Both the position numbers and the translations under genes were made by a program. A DNA stretch of 43,177 nucleotides from Parcubacteria group bacterium (GTDB lineage Bacteria > Patescibacteriota > Minisyncoccia > Phycocordibacterales > Zambryskibacteraceae), in the NCBI GenBank assembly GCA_028286565.1, contig JAQBRH010000006.1:1-43177 (forward strand). Reading direction: 5' to 3'. Of the stretch, positions 22,531-29,203 are shown piece after piece. The notes under the pieces were generated by a model. That model was not told where the DNA came from. It searched no databases and saw only the letters and a list, made by a program, of their open reading frames with translations. Positions within the stretch are counted from its first letter, which is position 1. Each line of letters starts with the position of its first letter.

Positions 22531-23445
22531 TTATATTTTTCTATATATCGCGGTGATGCTGTGGCCCACGATGTGCGGAGCGAGGGCGTAAGCGCCTAAG
22601 CGGAGGATCTTGTCGCCTATGAATCTAAGGCCCGGGATCCAGGCGAGGCCTCTTCTCTTAAGCTTTGTTTCGAACGACTCCATGGCCACTCTGCGGGCGA
22701 ACTGCACGTGCTGGGGCTGGAGAGATTCTGAGCGTATATCAATGAGGGCGATAGGGAAAGCTCGAGTGAGGGCGACAAGCGAGTGCGCATCCCAGATGCC
22801 CATGTGATGCGGAGGCATATTGAGGAAAATGTCTCTGCCCGTATGAAAGAGCACCGAGCCGTTGTTCGGAACGCAGATGATAAGCTTGCCGCCGGGCTTA
22901 AGGGCATCGATGGATGCTTGCATGAACGCCCCAATGTTCGCGATGTGCTCGGCGACCTGGAAGGAGCAAACGACATCGTATTCATGGGGGTTGGCTTTCG
23001 CGTGGTCCTCGATCGATTCATGGAGAATGTTGAATCCCTTGGCTTGCCCGGCCTGTACGGCGTTTTCGTTCAGCTCAAGCCCCGTGACGTTGATATTTTT
23101 CTCTTTTGCCTTGTGTAGGAATTCTCCCCGGCCGCACCCTATCTCAAGGAGGGTTTTTGCATCACCGAGGAAATTGATAGCTTCCGAATGCTCGAGCTTT
23201 GTGTCTACGTAGTACCACGGATATCTCTCAAGCTCTTCGTAAAATGCGCCGTCTCCGGCGAGAGTGAGCGGATAATAAAATCGGTATCCGGTGCTGTCTT
23301 CGTAGATACTTATCGAGTCCAAATCCTTAAAATATTTTTGGACATCAATAGCAAGCTCGTCCTTGTATCCCCGGACAATGTCTTGAACAGGAATATCTTT
23401 GATCTTTTTTGCATCTGAGCCGGTGAGGGGAGAGATGATCGTCAT
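22531..23445 (-). CDS. class I SAM-dependent methyltransferase
   Basis: A 304-residue protein. TLLEIGCGRGEFLHKAKEKN binds SAM, VTGLELNENAVQAG gives the acidic end of strand 2, and VVCSFQVAEHIANIGAFM with LKPGGKLIICVPNNGS completes the Methyltransf_23 pattern. The N-terminal 90 residues are extra and include a Tyr-rich part (YEDSTGYRFYYP). The C-terminus is basic and hydrophobic. The start at 23445 overlaps the stop of the fusion gene by ATGA. Upstream in-frame Met codons would lie inside that gene. Acceptor unknown, probably a glycan intermediate. Confidence 0.86.
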   Translation of the reverse strand: MTIISPLTGSDAKKIKDIPVQDIVRGYKDELAIDVQKYFKDLDSISIYEDSTGYRFYYPLTLAGDGAFYEELERYPWYYVDTKLEHSEAINFLGDAKTLLEIGCGRGEFLHKAKEKNINVTGLELNENAVQAGQAKGFNILHESIEDHAKANPHEYDVVCSFQVAEHIANIGAFMQASIDALKPGGKLIICVPNNGSVLFHTGRDIFLNMPPHHMGIWDAHSLVALTRAFPIALIDIRSESLQPQHVQFARRVAMESFETKLKRRGLAWIPGLRFIGDKILRLGAYALAPHIVGHSITAIYRKI

Positions 23446-25019
23446 TTCTTTATCATATAACAGACACCGTTCGGAGTCCGCTGTACTTCTTCCTGTATCC
23501 CTTGTCCCTTCCGATACTCTTCTACCGCCTTCCGGCATCCTTCCCATGTGTCATAATCATCGATGATCACCGCTCCTCCCTTGGCAACGCGAGGATAGAG
23601 GTTCTCCAAACATGTGCGCGTGGATTCGTACCAATCTCCATCGAGACGGAGGATCGCTATGGGTTCGTCGGAGGTGAAGTTCGGGAGAGTTTCGTTGAAC
23701 CAGCCCTTGATGATTCGCACATTTTTCGCTCCGGACATTCTCATGGCGTTCTCCGCGAAGGTCATTTCAGCCTTGCAGTTGTCGAAATATATCGGAGAGT
23801 TTTTGTCACTCTGCCAGGCTTTGGCCGCCTGTCCATCCACCTCTTGGGCCGGCGGCAAGCCCTCAAAGCTGTCAAAGAGGTGGTATGAACGGCCGGATCC
23901 TAAAAGTTCCGCCAGACCCGCACTCATGCCTCCTCGCCAGACACCGCATTCGACGACGGAGCCTTTGATATCCGCAAATCTCAGAGCGAGACGCAGATTT
24001 TCCACAAATATTTTCTTGGGGATCATCGTGAAGTCCGCATACTTTCTCTGAAGCCGGCCTTCCAGATCGCCCTTCGGTCCGAGCATTGTCTTGACGATGT
24101 CTTTGATTCTGCGCGGAGTGATCTTAAACATGAATGATTTCAGTTTTCTGCCGAGCTGCCTCTTTGGCTTAAAAAGATTTTTAAATGTGAAGTGGTCCGC
24201 CTCTTTGTCGGGAGATATCTCGGTAGGATGAACCAGGGGAAAGATCATGGATTCCGTCGGAATATTTGCGAACATGCTCGCGCTTGATAAGGTGTGCGTC
24301 CCGTGAGCTCCGAAGCCTATGTTCGAGATAAGGTTCACGTTGGGCATGACGCAAAGGCCTCCGCGCTCGAATATAGTATAAACCCATACATAGTCCCATG
24401 TTTTAAAGGTCCCGGTATACGATTTCTCGAAAGTGTCCATCCATACCCGCTGCTCGTCGGTCCTCGACAGGATGGTCTGGATCGTTCTCTTTTCCTTGAA
24501 GAGAGGAAAACTCTTCATATCAGGATCAACGTGCTTCCAGGCTCTTTTCCAGGTTGCCCAGCCCCAGCTGTTCGGATAGACCGAGAAATAATAGCTTGCG
24601 TTCCCTCGCTTTCTGCCGAATTGGAAATTGTCTCCGCTGATATGCATCACTCTTTCGTCATCCCTGTATTTCTCAAGCATTTCTTCGACAAAGGGGAAGA
24701 AGGTCGGGTCGGGGAGGCAATCATCTTCAAAGATCATCCCTTCTTCCACATGATCGAAAAACCAAGAGATGGCCGCCCTCATGCCTTCCATGAATCCCAT
24801 GTTCTTTTCAGGGAACATCGTTTTTACTTCACATTCCCAATCGATCTGCTTCAGCAGATCTTTGACCGCCTCGAGCTTAGGCCCGTCCTCCGGGTGAGTC
24901 TCACGCGGTCCGTCCACATACATAAAAAATCTCTTCGGTTGTACGCGGCGGATCTCATTGAAGATCTTTTGAGCGGTATCGAGCCGGGTGAAGGCCATGA
25001 GGAGAACGGGCGTGTTCAT
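23442..25019 (-). CDS. fusion of a GT-A glycosyltransferase and a TylF-type methyltransferase
   Basis: A 525-residue two-domain protein. Residues 1 to about 300 form a nucleotide-diphospho-sugar transferase domain with TPVLLMAFTRLDTAQKIFNE, MFIYVDGPRET-like MYVDGPRET and the acidic EDDCLPDP (metal site). SWGWATWKRAWKH is a further conserved patch. From about 325 to 525 there is a TylF/MycF-like methyltransferase: VVECGVWRGGMS (355-366), LFDSFEGLPP, RLDGDWYEST and VIIDDYDTWEG, the last two carrying the metal and catalytic acids of TylF enzymes. Known TylF relatives methylate sugar hydroxyls. The N-terminal half is a close paralogue of the next gene upstream. The start at 25019 overlaps that gene's stop by ATGA. 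Confidence 0.88.
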   Translation of the reverse strand: MNTPVLLMAFTRLDTAQKIFNEIRRVQPKRFFMYVDGPRETHPEDGPKLEAVKDLLKQIDWECEVKTMFPEKNMGFMEGMRAAISWFFDHVEEGMIFEDDCLPDPTFFPFVEEMLEKYRDDERVMHISGDNFQFGRKRGNASYYFSVYPNSWGWATWKRAWKHVDPDMKSFPLFKEKRTIQTILSRTDEQRVWMDTFEKSYTGTFKTWDYVWVYTIFERGGLCVMPNVNLISNIGFGAHGTHTLSSASMFANIPTESMIFPLVHPTEISPDKEADHFTFKNLFKPKRQLGRKLKSFMFKITPRRIKDIVKTMLGPKGDLEGRLQRKYADFTMIPKKIFVENLRLALRFADIKGSVVECGVWRGGMSAGLAELLGSGRSYHLFDSFEGLPPAQEVDGQAAKAWQSDKNSPIYFDNCKAEMTFAENAMRMSGAKNVRIIKGWFNETLPNFTSDEPIAILRLDGDWYESTRTCLENLYPRVAKGGAVIIDDYDTWEGCRKAVEEYRKGQGIQEEVQRTPNGVCYMIKK

Positions 25020-25930
25020 ATGAATCTTTGTATAAAATTTTTTATTTTTTGTTTTCTTCCGATATTTCTCTGAAAGAAGCGGGAAAAAGTACGTGCATCT
25101 GCTGCTTCGTCCAATGCCGTTGTTGTGGGCTGAACCAGCGGAGAAGGGACTGCTCCGAGAGTCAGTCTCGAAAGGAATGCGTCCGGATCGCGGGTGTGGG
25201 TCGCGTCTCTGCCGACCCCGATATTTATCACCAAGTTCTCTTTGGGAGTGATCGAAAACCCTCGATGAGACCAGATCGCGTACACCCATTGATAATCCCA
25301 CGTATCCTTGCCTCGCCCTTCATAATACCGATCAAAGATCTCCAGCCAATAGGTTCGGGCCTCCCTGTTCGGAAGGATCTCCTCCAACTGCCCACTTTCT
25401 TTAAAGGCCGGGTATGAGGCCATGCGCACATCATAATGTTTCCAAGCTCTCTTCCACGTTGCCCAGCCCCAGATATGGGGATATATCGAAAAATAGTAAC
25501 TCGCGCCCATATGGCTTCCGCCTTGGAAATTATTGCCTCCGATATGCATGATCCGCTCATCATCTCTGTGTTTTCCTAAAAGCTCTTCGCAATACCTGAA
25601 GAAGGTCGGATCCGGAAGGCAGTCGTCTTCGAGGATGATGCCTTCGTCGACATTCTCAAAGAACCACGTAATGGCCCCGCTTACTCCCAGCCTGCAGCCG
25701 AGATTTTCTTCCCGAAATAATGTGTGAACCTCGCATTCCCAATCCACTTGTTTCTCAATATCTCTGACCGTCCGGACCTTTTCTGCTTCTCCGGGTTGCG
25801 TGCTTCTCGGCCCGTCCACCGCTAAAAAAAGCTTCTTTGGCCCGGCCTTCCTGATCTCATTAAAGATCTTTTGAGTAGTTTCCGGGCGATTGAATGCTAT
25901 GAGAAGAACCGGAGTAGAAAGCTCCTTCAT
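25016..25930 (-). CDS. GT-A glycosyltransferase, paralogue of the fusion's N-terminus
   Basis: A 304-residue protein that matches the N-terminal half of the adjacent fusion almost block for block: STPVLLIAFNRPETTQKIFN, LFLAVDGPRST, GIILEDDCLPDPTFF, ERIMHIGGNNFQGG, YPHIWGWATWKRAWKHYD and DTWDYQWVYAIWS. The EDD acidic cluster probably binds the metal and nucleotide. This points to a tandem duplication in which one copy gained a methyltransferase. The start at 25930 follows the ABC ATPase stop after one base. Product and donor sugar are unknown. Confidence 0.85.
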   Translation of the reverse strand: MKELSTPVLLIAFNRPETTQKIFNEIRKAGPKKLFLAVDGPRSTQPGEAEKVRTVRDIEKQVDWECEVHTLFREENLGCRLGVSGAITWFFENVDEGIILEDDCLPDPTFFRYCEELLGKHRDDERIMHIGGNNFQGGSHMGASYYFSIYPHIWGWATWKRAWKHYDVRMASYPAFKESGQLEEILPNREARTYWLEIFDRYYEGRGKDTWDYQWVYAIWSHRGFSITPKENLVINIGVGRDATHTRDPDAFLSRLTLGAVPSPLVQPTTTALDEAADARTFSRFFQRNIGRKQKIKNFIQRFI

Positions 25931-25931
25931 A

Positions 25932-27206
25932 TTATTCCTCTTTAATGCTCCAGTGCTGTTCGAGAAGGATGGGGCTGTGCTTGATGTCTGCTCCGGTGCC
26001 GTAGAAGTTCCCTTCCTGCACTTCAAAGACCCCGAGGTTCTTTATGTAATCTTGGATGGTCTCTCCGCTAAAGAGATTAGCCGAGATGTGATAGAGCCCG
26101 GGAGCGAAAGGGAATTTCTGTCTGATCTCGCAGCGGATAATCCCTTTGGCCGGCGCCGTATTCTTGTCTTCGTTCGTATATCGGGACCAGTTCAGGGAAA
26201 GCGGGGCGTTGTCCGGTCCCGTGATCGCAGAGGCGACACTGAGGTCGTGTGCTTCTCTGCCGTCCTTTGTCTCATAGCCAAAGCACAACGTATAGAGGCC
26301 TCCTGAGAAAATGTTATTCACCCGCTCTCCCTTCTCGTTCTCTACGAAGAAAGAAGAGAGCTTTATGTTGCCTTCGCCTCTCCTGTCCTTTCGCGTCTTC
26401 AGGCTTCCTTCCTGGGTAAGGGGATTCGACTCGAGATATGCGGCGATCACTTCATCTGTCTTGCCGATCATCTTGACCTTGCCGTGCTCGAGGAGGATGG
26501 TGCGCTTGCAGAGCTTCTGGATGGCGGACATGTTGTGCGAGACGAAGAGGACGGTGCGGTGCGCGGTCTGAGTGACCTCGTCCATCTTGCCCAAGCATTT
26601 CTTCTGGAACTCCGCGTCTCCGACGGCGAGCACTTCGTCGACGATGAGGATGTCCGGTTCCATATGAGCGGCGACGGAGAAGGCCAGGCGGACATACATG
26701 CCCGATGAATATCGCTTGACCGGCGTGTCGATGAACTTCTCGACGCCCGAGAACTTCACGATGTCGTCGAACTTTGAAGCGATCTCTTTTCGAGTCATGC
26801 CGAGGATGGCGCCGTTGAGAAGGATGTTCTCGCGACCGGAGAGCTCGGGATGGAACCCTGTGCCGACCTCAAGGAGGGAAGCGACCCGTCCGCGGAGAAC
26901 GACCTCTCCTTCGGTCGGAGGAGTGATCTTTGAGAGGATCTTTAAAAGCGTTGATTTGCCGGCACCGTTCGAACCGATGATGCCGATAGCTTCGCCCTTC
27001 ATCACTTCGAAATCGATGCCCTTCAAGGCCCAGAACTCTTCCTGGGTTTCTCGGCCGATCATCGACTTCGCCTTGGATTTTAAGAACCTAAAAGGATTTC
27101 TGAACGCGTTCGCGATGATATCGCGCAAAGCGATATAGCCGCCGCGCTGATGCGTGATGTTGTATTTCTTCGAAAGGCCTGTAACTGTGATGATCGGTTC
27201 GTTCAT
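25932..27206 (-). CDS. wzt: polysaccharide ABC exporter ATPase with C-terminal extension (Wzt type)
   Basis: A 424-residue ABC ATPase. Walker A GSNGAGKST (78-86), signature SSGM (167-170) and Walker B ILIVDE (186-191) are intact. ALKGIDFEVMKGEAIGIIG is typical of the Wzt/TagH group. From about residue 250 onward is an extension rich in beta strands (SSFFVENEKGERVNNIFSGG, YHISANLFSG), the position of the carbohydrate-binding domain in Wzt proteins that read the capped end of O-chains. It pairs with the permease 3 bases upstream. Together they would export an undecaprenyl-linked glycan across the membrane. Confidence 0.92.
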   Translation of the reverse strand: MNEPIITVTGLSKKYNITHQRGGYIALRDIIANAFRNPFRFLKSKAKSMIGRETQEEFWALKGIDFEVMKGEAIGIIGSNGAGKSTLLKILSKITPPTEGEVVLRGRVASLLEVGTGFHPELSGRENILLNGAILGMTRKEIASKFDDIVKFSGVEKFIDTPVKRYSSGMYVRLAFSVAAHMEPDILIVDEVLAVGDAEFQKKCLGKMDEVTQTAHRTVLFVSHNMSAIQKLCKRTILLEHGKVKMIGKTDEVIAAYLESNPLTQEGSLKTRKDRRGEGNIKLSSFFVENEKGERVNNIFSGGLYTLCFGYETKDGREAHDLSVASAITGPDNAPLSLNWSRYTNEDKNTAPAKGIIRCEIRQKFPFAPGLYHISANLFSGETIQDYIKNLGVFEVQEGNFYGTGADIKHSPILLEQHWSIKEE

Positions 27207-27209
27207 GGT

Positions 27210-28043
27210 TTATACAATATCGGCGAAATATCTCTCCGTCTTCTTGAAGAAGTAGACTCCGATGGTCATGAGGACGGATACGGCGACGAGCGAAATGCCG
27301 AGGAGAAGCCAGTTGATCGGCTCTGTCCCGAGGATGGCCCCGCGGGCGGCTTTGATCACGCCGGTCATCGGATTGATCGCGAGTATCCACGAATATTTGC
27401 CGGCGATAGAAGCGGGATAGATGACCGGCGTGATGTAGAGGAGGAGCTGGATAAAATAAGGAAGGATGTAGCGGACATCCCTGTATTTCACATTGATCGA
27501 GGCCAAGAAGAGACCTCCGCCGACGGATGCGAGGAACGTGATCAGGAGAAGGAGAGGAAGGATGAAGAGTCCGGCGAGATGGGGAGTGTAATGATAATAG
27601 AACATGAGGGCGATGAGCATGGCCGTCGCCACCAAGAAGTCGACGAGCTGAGTGATGACCGCCGAGAGCGGAAGGATGAGGCGGGGGAAATATACTTTAG
27701 TGATGATCGATTGGTTGCCCAAGAGCACGTTCGAAGTTTCAGAAAGTGCGCCGGAGAAAAATTGCCAGAAGAGGAGCCCGGTGTAGACAAAGATCGGATA
27801 CGGAACGCCGTCGGACGGAACCTTGAGGAGCCTGCCGAAAAAGACCGAGAAAACAATCATGGTCATGAACGGCTGGAAGATCGCCCAGGCGACGCCGATG
27901 GCTGTCTGTTTATAGCGGACCTTGAGGTCTCTCCATGTGAAAAAGTACAAGAGTTCCTTGTACTGCCAGATCTCTCGAAGGTCCCCTAAGCTAAAGGTCT
28001 TTTTGGGCCGGATGACCGTTATTTCCGCCTTTTGTGTGGCCAT
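27210..28043 (-). CDS. wzm: polysaccharide ABC exporter permease (Wzm type)
   Basis: A 277-residue ABC-2 type membrane protein. An amphipathic N-terminus (LREIWQYKELLYFFTWRDLK) with RDLKVRYKQTAIGVAW leads to the first membrane helix. About six hydrophobic segments follow, with a conserved NVKYRDVRYILPYFIQLLLY region and a final segment ending VYFFKKTERYFADIV. Length and topology fit Wzm/TagG permeases, which together with Wzt move a finished glycan on its lipid carrier. A TACAAT 11 bases before the ATG is a possible promoter. This gene starts the nine-gene unit that runs to 19780. Confidence 0.92.
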   Translation of the reverse strand: MATQKAEITVIRPKKTFSLGDLREIWQYKELLYFFTWRDLKVRYKQTAIGVAWAIFQPFMTMIVFSVFFGRLLKVPSDGVPYPIFVYTGLLFWQFFSGALSETSNVLLGNQSIITKVYFPRLILPLSAVITQLVDFLVATAMLIALMFYYHYTPHLAGLFILPLLLLITFLASVGGGLFLASINVKYRDVRYILPYFIQLLLYITPVIYPASIAGKYSWILAINPMTGVIKAARGAILGTEPINWLLLGISLVAVSVLMTIGVYFFKKTERYFADIV

Positions 28044-28054
28044 ATTGCCCGGTT

Positions 28055-28060
28055 ATTGTA
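28055..28060 (-). promoter_or_regulatory. possible -10 box for the wzm operon
   Basis: TACAAT on the - strand ends 11 bases before the wzm ATG, predicting a leader of about five bases. Confidence 0.4.
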
Positions 28061-28083
28061 GCAGAAATAAGCATATTTTCCAA

Positions 28084-28107
28084 TAAAAAAACCCGACCGA
28101 AGTCGGG
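28084..28107 (-). terminator. rho-independent terminator of the epimerase gene
   Basis: On the - strand, CCCGAC / GTCGGG (28102-28107 with 28092-28097) closes on a CGAA/TTCG loop and is followed by a run of T. It separates the upstream epimerase gene from the exporter operon. Confidence 0.8.
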
Positions 28108-28110
28108 GTG

Positions 28111-29079
28111 CTACACCAGAGATCCCTGCTTGATCCTCGACTCGACCCAGTGATAGGTCGCGGCGAGGGATTTGCGAAGGTCGCGCCTCGGCTTCCATCC
28201 GAGCTTATCCTGCGCCAGATCGTTCGACGCGTGCCTGATCTGGCCGCCGGTCGGACCCTGAATGTACTTCTTGACCAGGGTCTTGCCGGCCGCTTCGGAG
28301 ATGATGTCCACCAAGCCGTTGATGGTGATCGACTGCGAATCGTCCGGCCCGAGATTCACGGGGCCTTCGAAGTTTGACGTCATCAGAGCTTCGATGCCGT
28401 CGAGGAGATCGTCGATGTAGATGAACGGACGAAGCTGTTCGCCGTTGCCCCAGATCTCGATCTCCCCGCCGTCTTCGGCCATAGCCACCTTGCGGGAAAT
28501 GGCGGCGGGGGATTTCTCCCGGCCTCCATCGAATACTCCGCCCGGTCCGAAACAGTTGTGGAAACGGGCCACGCGGATCTTCAGACCGTGATTGTCCGCG
28601 AACGCCTTGTACATGCGCTCGCTGTACATCTTCTCGTAGCCGTAGTTCGAAGGGGGATGAACCGGGTAGGCGTCCTCCTCGTGTCCTTCGACGTCATCTG
28701 GGTAGATGCACACCGAGGAAGAGTAGAAGACGAGGCCGTCGAACTTGGCCTCCATGAGGCGACGGAGGACATGCATGTTGATGAGTGCGGAGTTCACGAG
28801 GATCTCCGCGTCATTGTCTCCCGTGAACACGTGTCCGGCTCCGCCCATGTCGGCGGCGAACTGGTACACGCGGTCGAACGAGTGTCCGCGATCGATGAGG
28901 GCGCCGACGTATCGGGGGTCCCTCAGGTCGACGAGATGAAAATCATCGGCCGGCGTGTCTTCGAAGGACGGTTCCTCCAGATCCGCTCCCACAACCTGCC
29001 ATCCTTCTGTCTTCAGGAACTTGACCATGTTGTGGCCAATGAATCCTCCGGCTCCGCAAACCAAGGCTCTTTTCTGCAC
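28111..29079 (-). CDS. GDP-mannose 3,5-epimerase-like enzyme
   Basis: A 322-residue extended SDR. NAD motif GAGGFIGHN is at residues 9-17. The segment FAADMGGAGHVFTGD (near 74-88) and SSSVCIYP, with C124, plus YGYEK, with Y146 and K150, match plant and bacterial GDP-mannose 3,5-epimerase. RFHNCFGPGGVFDGGREKSP continues that match. The enzyme would turn GDP-D-mannose into GDP-L-galactose (and GDP-L-gulose). The GTG start at 29079 was chosen because GGAG (29086-29089) lies 6 bases before it and a promoter with both boxes is upstream. It forms its own transcription unit, closed by the terminator just after the stop. Confidence 0.85.
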   Translation of the reverse strand: MQKRALVCGAGGFIGHNMVKFLKTEGWQVVGADLEEPSFEDTPADDFHLVDLRDPRYVGALIDRGHSFDRVYQFAADMGGAGHVFTGDNDAEILVNSALINMHVLRRLMEAKFDGLVFYSSSVCIYPDDVEGHEEDAYPVHPPSNYGYEKMYSERMYKAFADNHGLKIRVARFHNCFGPGGVFDGGREKSPAAISRKVAMAEDGGEIEIWGNGEQLRPFIYIDDLLDGIEALMTSNFEGPVNLGPDDSQSITINGLVDIISEAAGKTLVKKYIQGPTGGQIRHASNDLAQDKLGWKPRRDLRKSLAATYHWVESRIKQGSLV

Positions 29080-29124
29080 GATATTCTCCGTTGAGTGGTG
29101 TAGTTGGTACGTAGGTCCGGCAAA

Positions 29125-29152
29125 ACTATAGCACTTTAATCTTTAATTTCAA
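29125..29152 (-). promoter_or_regulatory. sigma-70-like promoter for the epimerase gene
   Basis: On the - strand, TTGAAA (29152-29147) and TATAGT (29130-29125) are 16 bases apart. The predicted start near 29118 leaves a leader of about 39 bases with GGAG close to the GTG. Confidence 0.6.
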
Positions 29153-29191
29153 GCCCACGGCATGCAAAGAAAATTACCCATTGATTTGGGG

Positions 29192-29197
29192 TATAAT
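29192..29197 (+). promoter_or_regulatory. -10 box for a leaderless mRNA (ligase gene)
   Basis: A perfect TATAAT ends 6 bases before the ATG at 29204, so +1 should be the A of the start codon. This box lies inside the possible upstream coding extension and argues for the later start. Confidence 0.6.
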
Positions 29198-29203
29198 GGC
29201 CAA

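Noticed and set aside
5725-29079. Recent horizontal transfer of the whole glycan locus
   Set aside because: No integrase, tRNA-flanking repeat or insertion sequence is seen, and base composition looks similar to neighbours by eye.
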